Shown piece after piece: positions 37,371-45,536 of a DNA stretch of 64,000 bases. The stretch comes from Mycobacterium sp. URHB0044 (GTDB lineage: Bacteria; Actinomycetota; Actinomycetes; Mycobacteriales; Mycobacteriaceae), in assembly GCF_000620625.1 (NCBI RefSeq), contig NZ_JIAW01000003.1, forward strand, positions 434,001 to 498,000. The letters are read 5' to 3'. Made by a program: the position numbers and the translations under genes. How positions within the stretch are numbered: the stretch's first letter is position 1; the number at the start of each line of letters is the position of its first letter. The notes beneath the pieces were generated by a model that had not been told where the DNA came from, did no database searches, and was given only the letters and a program-made list of their open reading frames with translations.

Positions 37371-37410
37371 GTGCTCGCCGAACCGTGTCCCGGGGGCGGA
37401 TGGCAGTGGT

Positions 37411-38919
37411 TCACAGTCGGGCCTCGCTCGAGTTGAAGACAGTCGAATCGCCGCTGTGATTGAGGTTTTCGGGCACCGCGTCCAGTTCTGGAAGGTCCTT
37501 GTCGATCTGCGGGTCGACGGATTCCGGCACCTGGCTCGGTTTCGGCCGACGGGTAAAGGACTCTGCGGCCGAAGCACGAGAGCGGCGGGTTCGTTTCGGC
37601 CGCGGCTCCATGGAGAATACGCAGCCGAGCACGCGTGCAGAGACCGCGCGCAGGGCCTCGAGGGCTTCCGTGACCTCCGCAGCAGGTGTCCGGCCGTACC
37701 GCACCACGAGCAGGGTCGCATCGCAAGCACGAGCGAGCACGATTCCGTCTGCTACCTGTGGCAACGCAGGTGAGTCGATCAGGACGATGTCGTAGTGACT
37801 CTCGAACTCGGCGAGCATCGCCGAGGCACGGTCCGAGCCGAGCAGCTCGCTCGGGTTCTCGGGAGACGGCCCGCTCGTGAGGACATCAAACAACCCATCC
37901 CTCCACGACCCAATTGCATCGGACGGCTGGCATTGGCCGAGAAGGACCGTGCTGAGGCCAATTGTCTTCGTGATTCCGAGAAAATTGCCAATGCTGGGCC
38001 TGCGCAGGTTCGCGTCGACCACCAGGACTTTGTCGCCCTCCATGGCAAACGCGGCGGCGAGGTTACATGCCAGGGATGTCTTGCCCTCCCCAGCTACTGC
38101 ACTCGTCACGAGCAGGCTGGTGCAGTTGTCACCGATCCCGGCAGACCGAAGGTTCACCCGTAGCTGCCGCACAGCCTCAGCGACCTGCCCGTGCGGACGA
38201 TCCGGCAAGAGACTCGGGGTCCGCCGAGACTGCTTGTCATAGGGGACTGACCCGAGCACGTTCAGGTCGGTGAGCTCTTCCAATGCATCCTTCGTGCGTA
38301 CCGATCTATCAAGATTGCGCCTGATGAGAGCCACCGACAGCCCGAGGAATCCACCGATCACGGCCCCCACCAGCACGTCGACTTCGAGGTTGGGAGACGT
38401 CGGCGTTGTCGGAATGTCAGCGGGGGCGAGCACCCGCAGCGTCGTCACCGTGGAGAGTGTCGGGTCACGAGGGCGCTCCAGATCTGCCACGAGATTGGAA
38501 GTCTTCTCGGCGAGGCTGTCTGCGACCATCGCGGCGCGTTTGGCAGATGAATCGGTGACCTTCACGATCACTGTCGGGTTTCCCGCGCTGGCCTCAACGG
38601 TGATCGAGTTGGCCGGAACTGGGCCGCAACCGTCCCGGCAGGCGCCGGTCGTGTCGTTTCTGACCTCGTTCAGTACCCGGTCGCTGACGATCAGCTGGGT
38701 ATAGGCGCGGGCCTTCTGCTCGGCGAGCAGAGCGCCCTGGTATGCCTGCCCAGGCTCGCCGCCACCCTCGATAGCTGCGAAGTACAGCGTCGTGGTCGCG
38801 ACGTAGGTCGGAACGCTGGTCAGGGCGAACGCGAGACCGCCGAGCATTCCGAAAAGTAGACCGGCGGCGATCCACCATTTCCCGTAGCGCATGAGTTGCA
38901 GGTATTCGCGAAGGGACAA
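37411..38919 (-). CDS. Wzz/BY-kinase-like polysaccharide co-polymerase (CapAB-type fusion)
   Basis: A 502-residue protein. An N-terminal Wzz domain has two membrane helices (about 15-35 and 180-200) flanking an extracytoplasmic loop. A cytoplasmic P-loop kinase domain follows: Walker A SAVAGEGKTS, Walker A' VLVVDANLRRPS, Walker B IVLIDSPAL. Such proteins control chain length with Wzy. The usual C-terminal tyrosine cluster is missing: no Tyr occurs in roughly the last 90 residues after VVRYG. ATG at 38919 follows a 109-bp spacer that may hold a secondary promoter. Confidence 0.86.
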   Translation of the reverse strand: MSLREYLQLMRYGKWWIAAGLLFGMLGGLAFALTSVPTYVATTTLYFAAIEGGGEPGQAYQGALLAEQKARAYTQLIVSDRVLNEVRNDTTGACRDGCGPVPANSITVEASAGNPTVIVKVTDSSAKRAAMVADSLAEKTSNLVADLERPRDPTLSTVTTLRVLAPADIPTTPTSPNLEVDVLVGAVIGGFLGLSVALIRRNLDRSVRTKDALEELTDLNVLGSVPYDKQSRRTPSLLPDRPHGQVAEAVRQLRVNLRSAGIGDNCTSLLVTSAVAGEGKTSLACNLAAAFAMEGDKVLVVDANLRRPSIGNFLGITKTIGLSTVLLGQCQPSDAIGSWRDGLFDVLTSGPSPENPSELLGSDRASAMLAEFESHYDIVLIDSPALPQVADGIVLARACDATLLVVRYGRTPAAEVTEALEALRAVSARVLGCVFSMEPRPKRTRRSRASAAESFTRRPKPSQVPESVDPQIDKDLPELDAVPENLNHSGDSTVFNSSEARL

Positions 38920-39028
38920 GAGGGGCTCCTAAGTCAGTTTGTGGCAACCAACCCGAAATAGTCGTGATCTCGGGCTGGACGGCCAGCCTATTTTTCTAGG
39001 ACAGTTTGGAAGGCTTGACATTTGACAG

Positions 39029-39961
39029 TCATGGTCGAGACCAAACCGTCGGAAAAACAGCCGGATCACTGAAGTCCGGGTCACCGTTCGGCAATCTGCG
39101 GCAGAGCTTTTCGTCGAACATCTCCACGTTGCGTCCATGAGGGTCGAGCAACGCGCGGTAGCGGTTTCCGCCATCCTGATAATGTGCTGCGTACGAAAGA
39201 CGAGGCGCGCCAGAGGTATTCGGGTAACTGCCGTGCACAGTCCAGCCATGGTGAAAGCTGCACTGCCCGCGCTTCAAGATCATCGGAACCACGTCGACGT
39301 CGTGGCCCTCGGCGCGAAGGCTTTCCTCTACTTCGGAAAAGTTCTGCTTGTTGAAATAGCGGGTGTGCTCCATACCCTTCCAGCGATGGCTACCCCGCAT
39401 CACGGCGAGCGGGCTGCGGTTCTGCGGCACATCGTGGAATGGCACCCAAGCCGTGGTCAGGTCATCTGAACTGCATGTACCCCAATACGCGTGATCGGCA
39501 TGCCACCCGGTGCCGATGCCAGGAGCGTCGCTTGAGCCGGACGGCTTGTAGAAAAGTTGATCGTCGAGCAATCGAACAGACCTACCGTTCATGAGCTTTG
39601 CGGCAATCGCACCGAGAAGCGAATAGGTGGCGAGTTCCAGTAGCTCTCTCTTTTGCAAAGAAATGAACTCGTTGATCCGCTGCCCCGCACCGTCCGATTT
39701 CTTCCAGTTCACGTACCCGGTGTCGTAAGGCAGGACCGCATCGACTTTCCCATCCCAGAACTCCTGGATTCCAGCGTAAGCTGAATTCAACAGGGCCTCC
39801 GGAATAACCTCTTCTTTCGTGATGTAGTACCCGTTCGCTTCATAGAACGCTATGTCGTCATCATCAGGCAGAAAAGCCTCTTGCTCAGCCGTGAGTTCGA
39901 ATGACGGCGTCACGGGCCGGGGAAGTGAAGTGGCCACCGAGCCGATCTCGTCGAGCGTCAT
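39029..39961 (-). CDS. Phytanoyl-CoA dioxygenase (PhyH) family protein
   Basis: A 310-residue Fe(II)/2-oxoglutarate oxygenase. The HxD pair is in GTGWHADHAYWGT, the distal His in FHHGWTVHGSYPNTSG and the 2-oxoglutarate Arg in APRLSYAAH. Its ATG overlaps the stop of the PglC-like gene (ATGA), so it is translated with the polysaccharide genes. The local GC content looks lower than in neighbouring genes. Hydroxylation of a sugar nucleotide, lipid carrier or acyl substituent is conceivable; the actual substrate is unknown. Confidence 0.84.
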   Translation of the reverse strand: MTLDEIGSVATSLPRPVTPSFELTAEQEAFLPDDDDIAFYEANGYYITKEEVIPEALLNSAYAGIQEFWDGKVDAVLPYDTGYVNWKKSDGAGQRINEFISLQKRELLELATYSLLGAIAAKLMNGRSVRLLDDQLFYKPSGSSDAPGIGTGWHADHAYWGTCSSDDLTTAWVPFHDVPQNRSPLAVMRGSHRWKGMEHTRYFNKQNFSEVEESLRAEGHDVDVVPMILKRGQCSFHHGWTVHGSYPNTSGAPRLSYAAHYQDGGNRYRALLDPHGRNVEMFDEKLCRRLPNGDPDFSDPAVFPTVWSRP

Positions 39962-40749
39962 GATGGCCGATCTTTCTGATTCAAGCTCCGGCAGTTCGTC
40001 ACAAACTGTGGAACTTCTGGTTCTCGCCGTGATTCTGGTTCTTTACCAAGTGAACCTTGGAAAACGACCTCCGTATAAGCGCCTTCCTTGCGGATCCCTG
40101 CCCCTTGCAAAACTCTGAAGACGGTCAAGAAAAGAATCTTCAGATCAAGCCAAAGACTCCAGTGGTCGACGTACCAGACATCGAGTTCGAACTTTCGATC
40201 CCAGGTGAGCGAATTGCGACCATTGACCTGGACCCATCCGGTGACACCCGGCTTGACCTCGTGGCGGCGCGCTTGTTCTGGGCTGTATCGGCAGAGGTAA
40301 AAGGCTCGCAGTGGGCGTGGTCCGACCAAGCTCATATCACCCTTGAGTACGTTCCAGAGCTGAGGAAGCTCATCCAGACTGGTCTTGCGGAGGAACTGCC
40401 CGAAGGGTGTTATCCGTTGCGAGTCAGGCGGCGCACTACCCGTGTAGTTTGGATCGTCGAGCAATGATTCACCCCGATCAGGAACCATCGTCCGATATTT
40501 GTAAAAGGTGAAGATCTTCGAATCTTTACCGGGACGCGGCTGAGCGAAGAGAACGGGCCTCCCCATGCTGAAATAAGCGGCGATGGCAATGGCAATCATG
40601 AGGGGAGACAGAAGAACGATCAAACCGAACGCGAGACATCTGTCTGTGATTCCCTTGACCATTCTTTGAAATCGGCGGTCGCACCCACTCATCGGCGGTC
40701 CTATCTCTGGGTTTTCGATTGGAATACGAGCGGCTCGCGCGCGATTCAT
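39958..40749 (-). CDS. PglC-like initiating phosphoglycosyltransferase
   Basis: A 263-residue monotopic sugar-1-phosphate transferase (PF02397). A membrane-inserted helix (about 38-60) is followed by KIFTFYKYRTM, the catalytic Asp-Glu in SLDELPQLWNV, LVGPRPL, and GVTGWVQVNGRNSLTWDRKFELDVWYVDHWS. The C-terminal VLQGAGIRKEG and the preceding DLKILFLTVF follow Campylobacter PglC closely, which moves diNAc-bacillosamine-1-P onto undecaprenyl phosphate. About 40 extra C-terminal residues are present. It overlaps both neighbours by 4 bp. The donor sugar is inferred from this resemblance and from the pglE/pglF-like neighbours. Confidence 0.85.
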   Translation of the reverse strand: MNRARAARIPIENPEIGPPMSGCDRRFQRMVKGITDRCLAFGLIVLLSPLMIAIAIAAYFSMGRPVLFAQPRPGKDSKIFTFYKYRTMVPDRGESLLDDPNYTGSAPPDSQRITPFGQFLRKTSLDELPQLWNVLKGDMSLVGPRPLRAFYLCRYSPEQARRHEVKPGVTGWVQVNGRNSLTWDRKFELDVWYVDHWSLWLDLKILFLTVFRVLQGAGIRKEGAYTEVVFQGSLGKEPESRREPEVPQFVTNCRSLNQKDRPS

Positions 40750-41414
40750 TTACCAGATCCCCTTTTCTCGACGGGGGTCGGCGAAACCGTAGATCTGAGA
40801 GTGAGTCCAAGATCGTCGAATTCGGCAGCTCCCCGATAGTCCGGGCGCCGGAATGGTTCGATGAGAGTCTTGAACAAGATGCGCATATCCAGCCCGAACG
40901 ACCAGTCGTCGACATAGCGCACATCGAGGTCCAGCTTCTCCGAATATGCCACAGACTTACGACCGTTCACCTGGGCCAAACCGGTGATTCCCGGGCGGAC
41001 ATCGTGGCGCCGAGCGTGATGTGGCGAGTACTTGTCGATGTATTCCACCAGAAGCGGGCGGGGCCCAACCATGCTCATTCGCCCGCCGACCACATTCACG
41101 AGTTGCGGCAATTCATCAAGGCCGGCCCTTTGCAGGATCCGTCCGGCACGGGTCAACCGCACATCGTCGTCGGCGCCCGACCAGGGGTCCTCACCAGGCA
41201 GAAGTGGGCGCATTGTTCGAAACTTGTACATCGTGAAAATTTCCCCGTGCCATCCCGGCCGTCGCTGACGGAAGAGAACGGGAGGACCTGACGTGCACCA
41301 AATCAGCAACGCAATGATCGCGAAGAGTGGGGCCAGCAGGACAAGAAGCGCAGACGCCGTCAACAGGTCGAGAGCCCGCTTCAGTTGTGAGGGCCGAGCG
41401 CAGTCACGAGACAT
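40746..41414 (-). CDS. Second phosphoglycosyltransferase (bacterial sugar transferase family)
   Basis: A 222-residue monotopic transferase from the ATG at 41414, which overlaps the end of the aminotransferase gene by 11 bp. Membrane helix near residues 15-40, then FTMYKFRTM, GLDELPQLVNV, SMVGPRPLLVEY and GITGLAQVNGRKSVAYSEKLDLDVRYVDDWS. All family motifs are intact, so it looks active. Having two initiating transferases side by side is unusual; they may prime different sugars or one may have a different acceptor. Confidence 0.84.
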   Translation of the reverse strand: MSRDCARPSQLKRALDLLTASALLVLLAPLFAIIALLIWCTSGPPVLFRQRRPGWHGEIFTMYKFRTMRPLLPGEDPWSGADDDVRLTRAGRILQRAGLDELPQLVNVVGGRMSMVGPRPLLVEYIDKYSPHHARRHDVRPGITGLAQVNGRKSVAYSEKLDLDVRYVDDWSFGLDMRILFKTLIEPFRRPDYRGAAEFDDLGLTLRSTVSPTPVEKRGSGK

Positions 41415-42567
41415 GATTCGAGGCTCCGCGGTCGGGACGAGCGGTGAGGAACGCCCGAATGAGCGTGTGTAGCCGATCGACCTGAGCCGAACAAAGTACG
41501 GATCCGCTCGGCAAGGCAAGGCCTGTCGCGAACAGCCGGTCGGCGTGTCCGCGCAGGAACGCACGGGACCCGGCGAAAACAGGCTGTTGGTGCATGGGCT
41601 TCCAGAGCGGACGGCTCTCGATGTCTGCAGCAGTCAGCATGGCCGAGAGTTCGGCCGGCTTCCACTCCGCTGCAACCGAATCGACGAGAATCGCCGTCAG
41701 CCAGCAGTTGTCCTCGACGTCACCTTCCTCTTGGAAAATCTTCACGCCCTCGACGTCGGCGAAGAGCTGACGGTAGCCCTCTCGCAATCGCCTACGGCGT
41801 GCGAGCATCTCGTCCAGTCGCTCCAACTGCGCGAGACCAAGGGCAGCGAGCACATTGCTCAATCGGTAGTTGTAGCCGATCTCGTTGTGTTCGTAGTGTG
41901 TAGCCGGCTGCCGCGCCTGTGTGCTGAGATACCGCACCCGTTCGGCCAGTCGTGCGTCGTCCGTGAGCAACGCCCCGCCGCCACTGGTGGAAATCACCTT
42001 GTTGCCGTTGAAGCTCAGGATGGCGGCGACGCCGAACGAGCCGGCGGGACGACCTTCGCGGCTGGCTCCCAGCGCCTCTGCGGCATCTGCCAACAGGGGA
42101 ACCCCCGCGCTTTGGCAAATGCTCTCGATCTGCGGGTAGTCCGCACAGTGTCCAAGGAGATCGACCGCGATCACCGCAGCAACTCGCTTGCCGTCGCGTC
42201 TGAGCGACCGGAGTGCCAGACCCAGTAGTTCAGGATCCAAGTTGCCGAAATGCGGATCGCAATCCACAAAAACCGGTGTGGCCCCGGTGTATACGACAGC
42301 GTTGGCAGTCGCGGCGAACGTCATCGTAGGGACGACCACCACATCGTGCGGCCCGACTCCCAGCTCCAGCAACGCAAGATGCAGTGCTGCGGTGCCGGAG
42401 CTCAGCGCGACCGCGTAGCGCCGAGAGCATCGGTCGGCCAGGGCTTCTTCGAATGCGTCGACCATCGGTCCAAGCGGAGCGACCCAGCCGGATCGCAGTG
42501 CGGCGACACACAACTCTTCCTCTCGCTCACCAACATCGGGAGCTGAGAGGTAGATGCGGCTGTTCAT
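41404..42567 (-). CDS. DegT/DnrJ/EryC1-family sugar aminotransferase (PglE-like)
   Basis: A 387-residue PLP-dependent aminotransferase. The start is YLSAPDVGEREEELCVAALRSGWVAPLGP. The PLP lysine lies in ILSFNGNKVISTSGGGALL, a form characteristic of the PglE/LegC branch. The predicted reaction is transamination of UDP-2-acetamido-4-keto-2,4,6-trideoxyglucose to the 4-amino sugar, using glutamate. It is coupled by ATGA to the PglF-like dehydratase gene, which would make its substrate. Length equals that of PglE (386). Confidence 0.87.
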   Translation of the reverse strand: MNSRIYLSAPDVGEREEELCVAALRSGWVAPLGPMVDAFEEALADRCSRRYAVALSSGTAALHLALLELGVGPHDVVVVPTMTFAATANAVVYTGATPVFVDCDPHFGNLDPELLGLALRSLRRDGKRVAAVIAVDLLGHCADYPQIESICQSAGVPLLADAAEALGASREGRPAGSFGVAAILSFNGNKVISTSGGGALLTDDARLAERVRYLSTQARQPATHYEHNEIGYNYRLSNVLAALGLAQLERLDEMLARRRRLREGYRQLFADVEGVKIFQEEGDVEDNCWLTAILVDSVAAEWKPAELSAMLTAADIESRPLWKPMHQQPVFAGSRAFLRGHADRLFATGLALPSGSVLCSAQVDRLHTLIRAFLTARPDRGASNHVS

Positions 42568-44522
42568 ACTGCATACCCCCGTGCTTGGTTCGTCGCGCCC
42601 GTAAGTCCGCGCTCAGGCATCAGGCGTTGTGTCAGTTCGATGACGGACGCAGGCATCGCCGCAGCCTCGGATGCCATCCAACGCAGTGCGGAATCATGGT
42701 CGGCGAACCGATCCAGGCTCGTCTCGCCGTCGAGCAACGCCAGCGGGGGCACATGGACATGCGAAACCAGCGGATGTGACGGACGGTAGTCGCTGACTTC
42801 GGAACACCCGAAGAGCTCCTCGTGCAGCTTCTCTCCAGCGCGCAGGCCGGTGTAAACGATCTCGACATCATTGCGCTGCGCTCGGTAGATCAGTGACCGC
42901 GCAACATCATCGATCCTCACCGGCGCGCCCATGTCGAGCACCAAAGCTTCGCTGCCGCTGCCTATTGCGGCTGCCTGGAGCACCAGCTGACATGCCTCTG
43001 GAATGGTCATGAAGAACCGGGTGACGTCAGGATGCGTGACCGTCACCGGGCCACCTTCTTCGATCTGCCGTGCGAACGCCTCCAGAACCGAGCCACGCGA
43101 TCCGAGAACATTCCCGAAGCGGACGCTGAGGAAACGGTCGTCCATACAAGTTGCGGCAGACGCCGTGAGGCGCTCGGTAACTCTTTTGCTGTAGCCAAGA
43201 ACGCTGGTCGGATTGGCCGCCTTGTCCGTGGAGATGTTGACGAAAGTCTCCACCCGCGACTCCTGCGCCGCACGTAGGACATTCCAACTACCGACGACGT
43301 TGGTCATCCAGGCCTCAAGAGGGTACTTCTCCAGCAGCGGTAAATGTTTGAGAGCCGCCGCGTGTATCACCACTTCAGGCCGGCACACATCGAAGATCCG
43401 TCGCATCGCGCGCAGGTCACGGATATCGGCAAGAACCGTCTCGTCGTTGTCGAGCATCGCACGGCCATGAATCGACAGTTGCGCAGCATGCAGCGCTGAT
43501 TCGTCACGGTCAAGCATGACGAGCGCCGCAGGGTTGAGCCGATGGATCTGGCGGCACATTTCCGAGCCGATGGATCCGCCGGCGCCGGTGACCAGAACAC
43601 GACGACCGGCGATCTCGGCCGCTATCGCTTCCTCGCCCAGGTGTGCCGGTGACCGTCCGAGGAGGTCGTGGAGGTTGAGATCCCGCACGTCGCCGTCGGG
43701 TCGCGCACTACGCACCAATTGCGACACAGGCGGAACAATCAAAGCACCGATACCCAGCAGCGCAGCTTCCGTGGACACGCCCCTGACGAGCTCAGGATCC
43801 GGATCCGAGATCGCGATGACCACCGCATCCGCGCCGAAACGTGTGATGACAGAAGCGAGATCACGTCGTGTCCCGCGTACCTGCACTCCAGCGACGTGCA
43901 AGCGGCGCTTACCCGGGTCGTCATCAAGCAAGGCGACCGGCTCAAACGGCATTCGCTCATCGAGCTGCATCTGGCGCACCAGATTTTGGCCATAAGAACC
44001 CGCACCCAGGACCACCACCTTGCGGCGGCGGGTGTCATCTTTACGATGCCGGCGAACCAATGTGCGGCCGATCCATCGAACAGCCAGCATGCCGCCCAGC
44101 GCGAATGTTCCCGACAGCAGTGGCACCGACCGCGGCACGAGGAAGGGCGTCAACAAACTCAAGCTCAGCAGCAGAAGCGTGGACGAGATCGTCGCGACCG
44201 CCGCCAACGCCACGCTCTCTTCGAAACTCGCGACGATGTAACGGTGTCGATAGATTCCCAATGCGCCACCCACGACGACATTCGCCAGCACGGCACTCAG
44301 CGCGACGATGGTCATCGGGCTGACCTTCACGAACTCGAAGTCGAAATCGAAGCGCGCCCAGGTTGCCACCCAAACGGCGATGAACCAGATCGCAGTGTCG
44401 GGCACCCACCACGGCGATACCGGCACGTTCTTCGTCGCACCGCCCCTGGGTCCGTAGCGCCTCAAGAGTGCCGCCGGCACCGAAGTCGTATCGCTTTCGG
44501 ATTGGCCAGTTGTTCCGGTCAT
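42564..44522 (-). CDS. PglF/CapD-like UDP-GlcNAc 4,6-dehydratase, membrane-bound
   Basis: A 652-residue protein. Four N-terminal membrane helices (about 30-150) are followed by a CoA-binding-like Rossmann domain (VVVLGAGSYGQNLVRQM) and an extended SDR catalytic domain (VLVTGAGGSIGSEMCRQI). The active-site region reads ISTDKAANPTSVLGYSK; the position four before the Lys is Leu, where long CapD/PglF enzymes usually have Met. It should convert UDP-GlcNAc to the 4-keto-6-deoxy sugar used by the PglE-like enzyme. It is coupled to that gene and lies 24 bp after the epimerase-like gene. Confidence 0.87.
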   Translation of the reverse strand: MTGTTGQSESDTTSVPAALLRRYGPRGGATKNVPVSPWWVPDTAIWFIAVWVATWARFDFDFEFVKVSPMTIVALSAVLANVVVGGALGIYRHRYIVASFEESVALAAVATISSTLLLLSLSLLTPFLVPRSVPLLSGTFALGGMLAVRWIGRTLVRRHRKDDTRRRKVVVLGAGSYGQNLVRQMQLDERMPFEPVALLDDDPGKRRLHVAGVQVRGTRRDLASVITRFGADAVVIAISDPDPELVRGVSTEAALLGIGALIVPPVSQLVRSARPDGDVRDLNLHDLLGRSPAHLGEEAIAAEIAGRRVLVTGAGGSIGSEMCRQIHRLNPAALVMLDRDESALHAAQLSIHGRAMLDNDETVLADIRDLRAMRRIFDVCRPEVVIHAAALKHLPLLEKYPLEAWMTNVVGSWNVLRAAQESRVETFVNISTDKAANPTSVLGYSKRVTERLTASAATCMDDRFLSVRFGNVLGSRGSVLEAFARQIEEGGPVTVTHPDVTRFFMTIPEACQLVLQAAAIGSGSEALVLDMGAPVRIDDVARSLIYRAQRNDVEIVYTGLRAGEKLHEELFGCSEVSDYRPSHPLVSHVHVPPLALLDGETSLDRFADHDSALRWMASEAAAMPASVIELTQRLMPERGLTGATNQARGYAV

Positions 44523-44546
44523 CGCGCGAACCCCCGATTGCCCACG

Positions 44547-45515
44547 TCAAGCACCGATCAGGTAGGGCAGGTCGAGCGCGAGAGTGGCGCTCAGCCAGCG
44601 GATTGTGCGATCGAGACCCGCAGCGAGGTCGAAGGTCGGCGTCCAACCGAGATCGCTCTGGGCTCTGGTTACATACGCTGCGCCAGGACGCAACTCGGCG
44701 ATACCGGGATACCAGGAGGGCGCCGGTCCCCCATTGCGGATCGTTGACATCAGATCAGCCAGCTCGGCGAAGCTCGTATGCCGTCCGGTGCCGATGTTGT
44801 ATGTCCCGGTCGTTTCAATAGCAGCGCCGCCGGCCCGCACGAAGGCATCGACCACGTCATCGACATAGATGAAGTCCTGCTTTGCGGCGTCATTCCAGCA
44901 TCTCGTCCACGGCTGACCGGCGATCTCGCCGCCACCGAGGTGCACCACCGCGCCCGCGGGGCCGTATGAACTCTGGCGGGGGCCATAGACGTTGGACAAC
45001 GCGAGGCAGATCGGTGCCAATCCGTACATTTCGCCGTAGGCGTGCAAGTACATTTCGCCAGCCAGCTTGGCTGCCGCACCAGGAGATGCGGGATACGTCA
45101 GCGCGGCGTCGTCCAGGACCCCACGGGTCGAAGCGCTGGACCCGGCGTAAACGACCCTCCGGACACCGGATTGTCGGCTGGCCTCACACAGGTTGATTGT
45201 TCCGAGCACATTGCAGCGGGCGTCAAACTGCGGATCGTCCATCGCCGTCTGTGGATTCACCTGAGCCGCAAGGTGGAAGATCACGTCCGGGTGGCAGCCT
45301 GCCACAAGTCCGGCCAGATCCGGTGCCTGAATATCGTTCTCCAAGAAGATGAATCGCTGCTTGCCGGGCATGTTCACGCTGAACGCGGGCTCGAGATTGG
45401 CCATCGTGCCGGTGCTGAGGTTGTCGACGCCGATGACCTGGTGTCCGTCCGCGAGCAGACGGTCGATCAGGTTCGACCCGATGAATCCGGCCGCGCCGGT
45501 CACCATGACTCTCAT
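44547..45515 (-). CDS. NAD-dependent epimerase/dehydratase-like protein lacking the catalytic Tyr
   Basis: A 322-residue extended SDR of the GalE/UDP-glucose epimerase type. NAD loop TGAAGFIG is at residues 6-13, followed by HLAAQVNP, YAGSSAST with the catalytic-type Ser, and LALSNVYGPRQ. The YxxxK motif is altered: Lys150 is in place, but position 146 is Gly (SPGAAAKLAGE), where relatives have SPYAASKLAGE. The protein may therefore be impaired or do different chemistry. It lies between glmS1 (21 bp upstream) and the pglF-like gene, all co-directional. Confidence 0.82.
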   Translation of the reverse strand: MRVMVTGAAGFIGSNLIDRLLADGHQVIGVDNLSTGTMANLEPAFSVNMPGKQRFIFLENDIQAPDLAGLVAGCHPDVIFHLAAQVNPQTAMDDPQFDARCNVLGTINLCEASRQSGVRRVVYAGSSASTRGVLDDAALTYPASPGAAAKLAGEMYLHAYGEMYGLAPICLALSNVYGPRQSSYGPAGAVVHLGGGEIAGQPWTRCWNDAAKQDFIYVDDVVDAFVRAGGAAIETTGTYNIGTGRHTSFAELADLMSTIRNGGPAPSWYPGIAELRPGAAYVTRAQSDLGWTPTFDLAAGLDRTIRWLSATLALDLPYLIGA

Positions 45516-45536
45516 GAAATCTGCGAGTTCATGTGG

